DNA from: Trichomonas vaginalis G3
Taxonomy: Eukaryota > Parabasalia > Trichomonadida > Trichomonadidae
Assembly (NCBI RefSeq): GCF_026262505.1
Contig: NC_067207.1
Coordinates: 20,924,082 to 20,988,081 of the forward strand
Length of the DNA stretch: 64,000 nucleotides
Reading direction: 5' to 3'
Part shown: piece by piece, positions 58,450 through 64,000 of the stretch
Layout of the letters: each line of letters opens with the position of its first letter
Numbering within the stretch: position 1 is the first letter of the stretch
Program-made: the position numbers and the translations under genes
Notes under the pieces: generated by a model
What the model was told of the DNA's origin: nothing
Databases searched by the model: none
The model's input: the letters and a program-made list of their open reading frames with translations, nothing else

Positions 58450-58854
58450 AGTTGCCATCTGTGATGCTTCCTATTCTGTTACAACTATTATAGCTTACAT
58501 TAAAATTCATATTCAAAATTTCAAAATTTTATAAATTGATCGATACCATGATTTTAATAATATATTTGTTTGTGCTTTTAAATTTCTTAAGCTTTCAAAA
58601 TTTAAGAGAATTGATAACTTAATACAATATGATCTCAATGATATATTAATTAATAATTTGCAAAATTTTAAAAAGTCTTCTCAAAACTAAATTCAATGCC
58701 TTTCAATCGAGATTTTGAGGCAACTTTACTATCTCAGTATGTGCTAGTCTGTCTAAACTATTATAAGAGAGTTGTTACAAAGAAGCATAAAATAATCGTC
58801 CGGCCAATAGAGCTTTCAATTGGCCGATAATACTTTTTTACGCGACTGTATTTG
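58450..58854. other. Right host flank
   Basis: AT-rich with no gene supported. A small hairpin CGGCCAAT/ATTGGCCG lies at 58801-58826, about 30 bp before the next start codon. Confidence 0.5.
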
Positions 58855-59895
58855 ATGAAAACAATGAAATCCAATCACGATTTTCAGAAATTAATGCCAA
58901 AACGCATATCAACTATCAATAATTTACACTTTGATCAATCACCTGGTGATGTTTGGGAACTCTTTTACAATACATCATCTAATTCAGAACCAATTCAAGG
59001 TACAAATGTTCAGGCAGCATCAACGAATAATGAATGTTTCTTATATAACTGTATATTCATTGATATTACAACTAATAGTGCAATCTCTTTTTCTGAAGCA
59101 AACAATAAGTTTCTTAACTCTTATTGTTCATTTAATAACTGCAGCAGTAATACAAATGGTGGATCTATCTACTTTCAGTGTAATAGTTCCATTGTCCAAT
59201 ACCGAACATGTGGCTGCAAATCAGAAACAAACTATGAAGATGGAAATGGACATCATTCATATGTTTGGTTAATTTCTAGTTCAAATAATAAAAATAATCT
59301 TTATTTAAGTTCTTTTTATGAATGCGGAAATTTAGGAAAGCCCCATACAAATAATCTTTGTTATGGAAATATTGAAGTTAAATCAATCAACACAAGTTTC
59401 TGTGAAGCACACTATGGCTCAGGAATATGTCTAAGTGATCCAACAAGTCTAAGTAACGTAACATATTCATCATTTTGTAACACAACATCAAATTATTTTA
59501 TTTTAGATTTAGCTAATGGTAACTATAATTTTAATTTTTGTAATGTTTTGAATAATGAGCACAAAGAATCTGTTTATGGAACATTCTTTGCATTTGGATC
59601 AACTGTTCTTATTGAAAACTGTTCATTTCTTGGAAACACAGGACCAGGAGTAGAATTTTGTCAATATCTTCGTGGTTCAATTACAGTTAAAGATTCTTTC
59701 TGTGACCGAATAATAGATAAAACATATGAATCAGTTACAACAAATAATGTTGAAAATATATATTCTATTCATCATCTTTCTCACTTTTCTTCATATCTTT
59801 GTGAAGCAAAGTTTCCTATTGTTGATAAAAAACCCACGGCATCTGCATCCGATGCGTTTCATCAATTATCATTCATCGTTAGACGAGTGCGTTAA
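58855..59895 (+). CDS. Cys/Asn-rich beta-helix surface-type protein
   Basis: 346 aa from ATG 58855. Irregular repeats of the type CSFNNCSSNTNGGSIYF, with regularly spaced Cys, Asn and Ser, are typical of right-handed parallel beta-helix proteins in trichomonads, many of them membrane-anchored. Here there is no signal peptide at the start and no C-terminal membrane segment, so the copy may be 5' and 3' truncated relative to full family members, or soluble. Function unknown; adhesion-type roles are often suggested for such families. Confidence 0.6.
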   Translation: MKTMKSNHDFQKLMPKRISTINNLHFDQSPGDVWELFYNTSSNSEPIQGTNVQAASTNNECFLYNCIFIDITTNSAISFSEANNKFLNSYCSFNNCSSNTNGGSIYFQCNSSIVQYRTCGCKSETNYEDGNGHHSYVWLISSSNNKNNLYLSSFYECGNLGKPHTNNLCYGNIEVKSINTSFCEAHYGSGICLSDPTSLSNVTYSSFCNTTSNYFILDLANGNYNFNFCNVLNNEHKESVYGTFFAFGSTVLIENCSFLGNTGPGVEFCQYLRGSITVKDSFCDRIIDKTYESVTTNNVENIYSIHHLSHFSSYLCEAKFPIVDKKPTASASDAFHQLSFIVRRVR

Positions 59896-59927
59896 TTTTT
59901 CATGATTTTTATTGTTATCATCATTTA

Positions 59928-60764
59928 TTAAAAATATTTTTTTTTACAAACAAAAAAAAAAATAAAAAATAAAAAAACACATTTATTTAAAAGAAGATTA
60001 ATAATATCTTCGTTCTTTGTCTGGAGTGTGACATCTTTAGCTGTGTGTCCTTCGCTGTCAACAACACTCAAATCGAGATCTTCACGAGAAAGGAGAACTT
60101 TGACAACTTCGACTTTTTCGTTTTCAATAGCATTGAAAATAGGAGTTCACTTCATCAAGTTCTGACGGTTGACATCGACATTTTCGTGTTGAAGCAACTC
60201 TTCGACGAAACTAGTTGAGCCACATTTGGCTGCAACATGGAGAGGTGTCCACTGGATTGAGTCGACGCAGTTCAAGTCAACGTCATCTCTATCTGCGAAC
60301 AGACGGATTAAGTCTGAGAAATCATTTGATGCAGCGATGTGAAGAGGTGTGAAACTGGAATCGTCAGGAAGTTGTGGATTGACATCTTTGTCGTTCAGAA
60401 GACACTCAACGTACTGTTTGTGGTGGAGAAGAACTGCGTAATGAAGAGCACTGCGATTCTTTTTTTTTGCTTCTTTATCAGCACCAACAGAGATAAGATA
60501 TTGAACAACTTCAAGATGACCATTACATGATGCATAAATGAGTGGAGTATATCCATTTTCATCCTTTGCTTCTTTATCATCACCAACAGAGATAAGATAT
60601 TGAACAACTTCAAGTTCACCACATTTTGATGCACAAATGAGTGGAGTATATCCCCAATAATTCTTTGCTTCTTTATTAGCTCCATTAGAGATAAGATATT
60701 GAACAACTTCAAGATGACCTTCCCTTGATGCCAAAATGAGCGGAGTATGTCCTCATTCACGAAG
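59928..60764 (-). pseudogene. Ankyrin-repeat gene with two in-frame TGA codons
   Basis: The minus strand reads at least seven ankyrin repeats in one frame (GHTPLILASREGHLEVVQYLISNGANKEAK type at the start). TGA occurs at 60753-60755, where the repeat consensus expects Asn, and at 60147-60149, just before TPIFNAIENEKVEVV. The frame continues after each. Such nonsense codons in an otherwise perfect repeat frame indicate a recent pseudogene. The 5' end is missing. Confidence 0.75.
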
Positions 60765-60827
60765 TCATTTTTTATATAATAAATCTGATAAATGTTTTAA
60801 TTAATAAACAACAATAAAAAAACAAAT

Positions 60828-63800
60828 TTAATCATCTTCAAGAACAAATTGACTTTGTTTTCTCTGAGTCATAGAAGCATTTCCAGAAGCAGGTGAATGG
60901 TATTCTTCTTGTGAATCAAATGATGACTGTGACAGCAAAAACAGGGAAGTTTGGATTGATCTTTGTGGTTCTGGGAAATCACTCATCATTGGGATGATTC
61001 CGCTCAAGAAGGCAATGAAATCTGAGTCCCTGACGAATTGGACGACTTCTGGTTTGTACATTGTCCAAAGAGACATAATTAACTGTACAGCGGCAGCAAT
61101 CAAATCGGGAATGAGTAGTAAATCGTTTGCAAGTATCAAATATATTCTGTTAAGTATTTGTCTGTAAATCAATCGAAGTTTCTTCATATCGCAAGCATCA
61201 AGCAGTTTCAAACAAAGAGTAATAACTACAGGGCCTTGTCTCTCACTCAATAGTGGTAAAACGGCGTTCTGTATGTCTTGTTCTTGTACACATGTAGGAG
61301 ATTGGCTGAGTAAGGCAATTAATGTCCAAAGAATGGTTGTTCTGCCTTTTACAGCTGAGCTCAAGTCCTGCATCAAACAGGAAATAATCAGGGACTTTTG
61401 GGAAATGTTTGCGTTCTGAAGAGCGCAATTTCTTAAAATTGTCAAAGCAACGTACTGATTATTGCAAACTGGACTCAAGAAGAGCTGCGAGAAGACACCT
61501 AGTAAGCCAGCTTCTTGTAGAATTGTACAGCCTTCAGATGAATTTGATAAAGCTCCAACAAGAAGAAGAGCGTACTTCTGGAGCGAATCGATGGATAAGC
61601 TGCTAACTAGAATCTTCAAAATATCGTTCATCATAGCTGTATCTAGAACAAATTGTTTGCAAAGTACTAATGCGGTCAAAATTTGAAGTCTTTGGCCGGT
61701 GAAAGTCTTGACTTCGAACAGAGCTGCGAGTGCTGGATGGTTGGCGAGTCTTGGAGCTATTGTTGGGATGTTAGCCATTCTAAATAACAGTAAAAGTGCA
61801 GTTTGTACGCATTTTCCTGACGACAAAAGTCCTTGTATGTGATCAAGGATCCTATTGTCATCGGCAAGTGTCTCTATCTGCTTATCCGTACACTTGTTTA
61901 TTGCAGTACAAAGAGGCTTGCTGATGTCACTTTTTTCAGCGGCCGAAATAAGTGAAGTGACCAAATCAGTAACTTTATCTGGATTTAGATTGTCGACTAA
62001 GAACTGAGCAAAGTTTTCAGGAACAGAAAGTGAAACATCGAGAAGAGAAAGAAGATTTGCAATATTCTTCAGCTGATTAGCAATGAAAGGTATGATATAA
62101 GTAATAGCGTTAAGTGTTTCTTGTGTTTCGACAATTGATGTTGGTTTTGAGAAGAAATCTACCAATTGTTTTTGGTATTTTTGAACTTCACCTTCTCCAC
62201 CTGCAGCAACTAGTCTGAGAACATAAGGAGCGATAGATTGGTCGTCGAGTTTTGAAACAAATGTCTTTGTGTACTTGCTAACTAAACTTGTGTGAGGAGA
62301 AGGAACAGAAATGCAGAAACGGATGGCTGCAGTGATTTGCGCTGGTGTTCCCTTGGCAAGGATCATCTCAATGATTGGTCCGCCGACGTTTTGGATGAAT
62401 TTCGGAAATTCATCCGGTTGAAGTAGCTTCGATGAGGCCAAGAGTACTTTATCTGGATGGACAGAGTCCTTAGTATAATTGTCGACAATACGGGATGTCC
62501 TTATTCTGTCTAATAATGAAGGAGATACGTTATCTACGAAGAAATCAACAAGTGTTGAGAAAGCTGGGTTGTTAGGCTCAGTCAGGACACGAACGGTATG
62601 GTCCTTATCGATCGGCGGATAGTCTTTTCCGGCTTCCAATTGGACACGATCGTTTGGAGTTCCGAAATAGACCTCCCCCTTCTTGAAAAGTGCGACAATT
62701 TCCTCGAACTCAGGCCTTTCTGCTGGATTTTCGGACCAGCAACGAGTAATTAGGCGTCGAAGACTGTCAGGAACAGTTCTAGAAAGAGGAAGGCGCCAGC
62801 CGCGGTTAACAACGTGGTCAATGATCTCTTTGTGTGTCTTCTCGCGGAAAGGAATGAGACCTGTTTCCATTTCCCACAAAACGATACCGAAAGAATAAGA
62901 ATCTACCTTTGGACCATAGCGTTTACGGGCAAGTACTTCAGGAGCTGTATAATGCGGGGTTCCAAGAGTTCCGTAAAGATCTTTATTGTCTCTCATATTT
63001 CCGGAAAGACCGAAATCTGCGATTCTCGCTGCATCGCTTTCATCGAGAAGAATATTCATGGTCTTGAGATCACGATGTACGATACCGTTCGAGTGCAAAA
63101 ACGCCATTCCGCTCGCAACTTGGTAAGCAAGGGCTGTAAGACGGGCAGGAGGGAGTGGATGCTGAGGACAACGATGTATACGGTCGAATAATGAGCGTCC
63201 CGGACAGAATCTTGTAATAATACGATAAGGTTCTTTGATATGAGCACCAACGAGTTCCAATACGTAACGATTCTTGAGGTTTGCCATATTAGCAACCTCT
63301 GAGTAAAGAGATGCCCACGTAGAAATCGATAATTTGTCACTTCTGACTTCTTTAACTGCAATTAATTCTCCTGTTGAGATTCTTGTTCCCATAAATACAG
63401 TGCCGAAGCCGCCAGATCCGAGGGTCTTTCCGACAATGATATCTTCGCATGGAATATCAATGGAACGGAATTGATTCAAGGCATCATCCATTCTGAACCT
63501 GATTTGTTCCATTGGAGCGCCTTCCGTAGTTGGGTGATGCATGCCGACTGTATCTTGATTCTTCTTTGGCAAATGTCGATTGATCGAATAAAGTCTTGTT
63601 TCAATTAACTGTTGAACATCAACGGCGTTCTCAATTGAAATACTTTTTTGCTGAACTTCGGTAAGAGCTTGCTTAAGGTGCTGAAAATCTGCAATTTTAT
63701 TGACAGTATCTTGGATTTGATCGTATTGTAAAACTTTATCGGGATCTAATGATAATAATTGGCAAATTTCAATAAGAGATTTTCTAAAATTATCAATGTA

Positions 63801-64000
63801 TTCATGGACATGAGTTGTAGGCCAGTTTAAACATGTCCTAATCCAATTCGATCCTAAATTCGGTATAACTGTTGAAAAATGAGCGACTAATCCTGTGAAC
63901 CTTTCCAAGGCCACTATTTCTGACTGATTAAGCGATTTGTTTTTTAAAGGTTGAATCGCAGATAAGAAAGATCTGATTTGTTGAAGAATATATGCAATGG
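60828..64000 (-). CDS. TKL-family protein kinase with helical-repeat C-terminus (5' end outside the window)
   Basis: The frame is open to the window edge, so the start is not visible; at least 1,056 codons are present. N-terminal about 180 residues are helical. The kinase domain has GSGGFGTVF, AVKEV (Lys), HRDLKTMN, DFGLS, GTPHYTAPE and the C-lobe RCWSENPAERPEF, all intact. A C-terminal half of about 550 residues looks like ARM/HEAT-type helices, ending QFVLEDD. TKL kinases with such tails are strongly expanded in trichomonads. Substrate unknown. Confidence 0.88.
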   Translation of the reverse strand, partial: IAYILQQIRSFLSAIQPLKNKSLNQSEIVALERFTGLVAHFSTVIPNLGSNWIRTCLNWPTTHVHEYIDNFRKSLIEICQLLSLDPDKVLQYDQIQDTVNKIADFQHLKQALTEVQQKSISIENAVDVQQLIETRLYSINRHLPKKNQDTVGMHHPTTEGAPMEQIRFRMDDALNQFRSIDIPCEDIIVGKTLGSGGFGTVFMGTRISTGELIAVKEVRSDKLSISTWASLYSEVANMANLKNRYVLELVGAHIKEPYRIITRFCPGRSLFDRIHRCPQHPLPPARLTALAYQVASGMAFLHSNGIVHRDLKTMNILLDESDAARIADFGLSGNMRDNKDLYGTLGTPHYTAPEVLARKRYGPKVDSYSFGIVLWEMETGLIPFREKTHKEIIDHVVNRGWRLPLSRTVPDSLRRLITRCWSENPAERPEFEEIVALFKKGEVYFGTPNDRVQLEAGKDYPPIDKDHTVRVLTEPNNPAFSTLVDFFVDNVSPSLLDRIRTSRIVDNYTKDSVHPDKVLLASSKLLQPDEFPKFIQNVGGPIIEMILAKGTPAQITAAIRFCISVPSPHTSLVSKYTKTFVSKLDDQSIAPYVLRLVAAGGEGEVQKYQKQLVDFFSKPTSIVETQETLNAITYIIPFIANQLKNIANLLSLLDVSLSVPENFAQFLVDNLNPDKVTDLVTSLISAAEKSDISKPLCTAINKCTDKQIETLADDNRILDHIQGLLSSGKCVQTALLLLFRMANIPTIAPRLANHPALAALFEVKTFTGQRLQILTALVLCKQFVLDTAMMNDILKILVSSLSIDSLQKYALLLVGALSNSSEGCTILQEAGLLGVFSQLFLSPVCNNQYVALTILRNCALQNANISQKSLIISCLMQDLSSAVKGRTTILWTLIALLSQSPTCVQEQDIQNAVLPLLSERQGPVVITLCLKLLDACDMKKLRLIYRQILNRIYLILANDLLLIPDLIAAAVQLIMSLWTMYKPEVVQFVRDSDFIAFLSGIIPMMSDFPEPQRSIQTSLFLLSQSSFDSQEEYHSPASGNASMTQRKQSQFVLEDD

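Overview
The window looks like a nuclear contig from a parabasalid protist, most probably Tritrichomonas foetus or a close relative (inference). The reasons are AT-rich DNA, long uninterrupted genes without visible introns, short 5' leaders with an initiator-like TCA(A/C)WTT motif just before several start codons, a conventional actin, a very large TKL kinase, ankyrin and beta-helix surface-type families, and an integrated Maverick/Polinton. All of these are typical of trichomonads.

Positions 1-20 kb are ordinary host sequence: a PARP-like ADP-ribosyltransferase, two cytoskeletal/centriolar-type proteins (one with three GALWG motifs, one with a LisH-like segment), a gamma-tubulin complex protein, a DEAD-box helicase, a beta-adaptin, a sugar transporter, a Ras-like gene with an in-frame stop, and an unusual fusion of a cyclic-2,3-diphosphoglycerate-synthetase-like P-loop region to a PD-(D/E)XK nuclease-like domain. 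Positions 20-25.6 kb have no gene. They hold a 1 kb element with TTAAGGG termini, then a 3 kb island of consecutive hairpins, tandem hairpin units, a 136-bp-arm palindrome inside a probable transposon, and three CCGCCCGTCGG-box repeats. Positions 25.6-33.2 kb hold gene remnants, a broken kinase, actin, an ankyrin fragment and a 1.27 kb Tc1/mariner-like element bounded by TA.

Positions 33,221-58,443 are one complete Maverick of 25,223 bp. It has terminal inverted repeats and a 6-bp target duplication (AATCTA). It carries a DDE-type integrase, a family B DNA polymerase, an A32/FtsK-type packaging ATPase, a major and a minor capsid protein, an SF3-type helicase, an adenine methyltransferase, an HNH nuclease and many small virion-like proteins. 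Most strikingly, it has a bacteriophage-type tail-fibre module: HTHT repeats plus a collar/gp10-type C-terminal domain. Its genes are packed in divergent pairs only 18-36 bp apart and in stop/start overlaps. Many are broken by single-base shifts, and the 42-45 kb block is heavily decayed. The element therefore has a recognisable virus-like gene set but is probably not active as it stands.

To the right (58.45-64 kb) lie a beta-helix surface-type gene, an ankyrin pseudogene with two in-frame TGA codons, and a TKL kinase that continues beyond the window edge.
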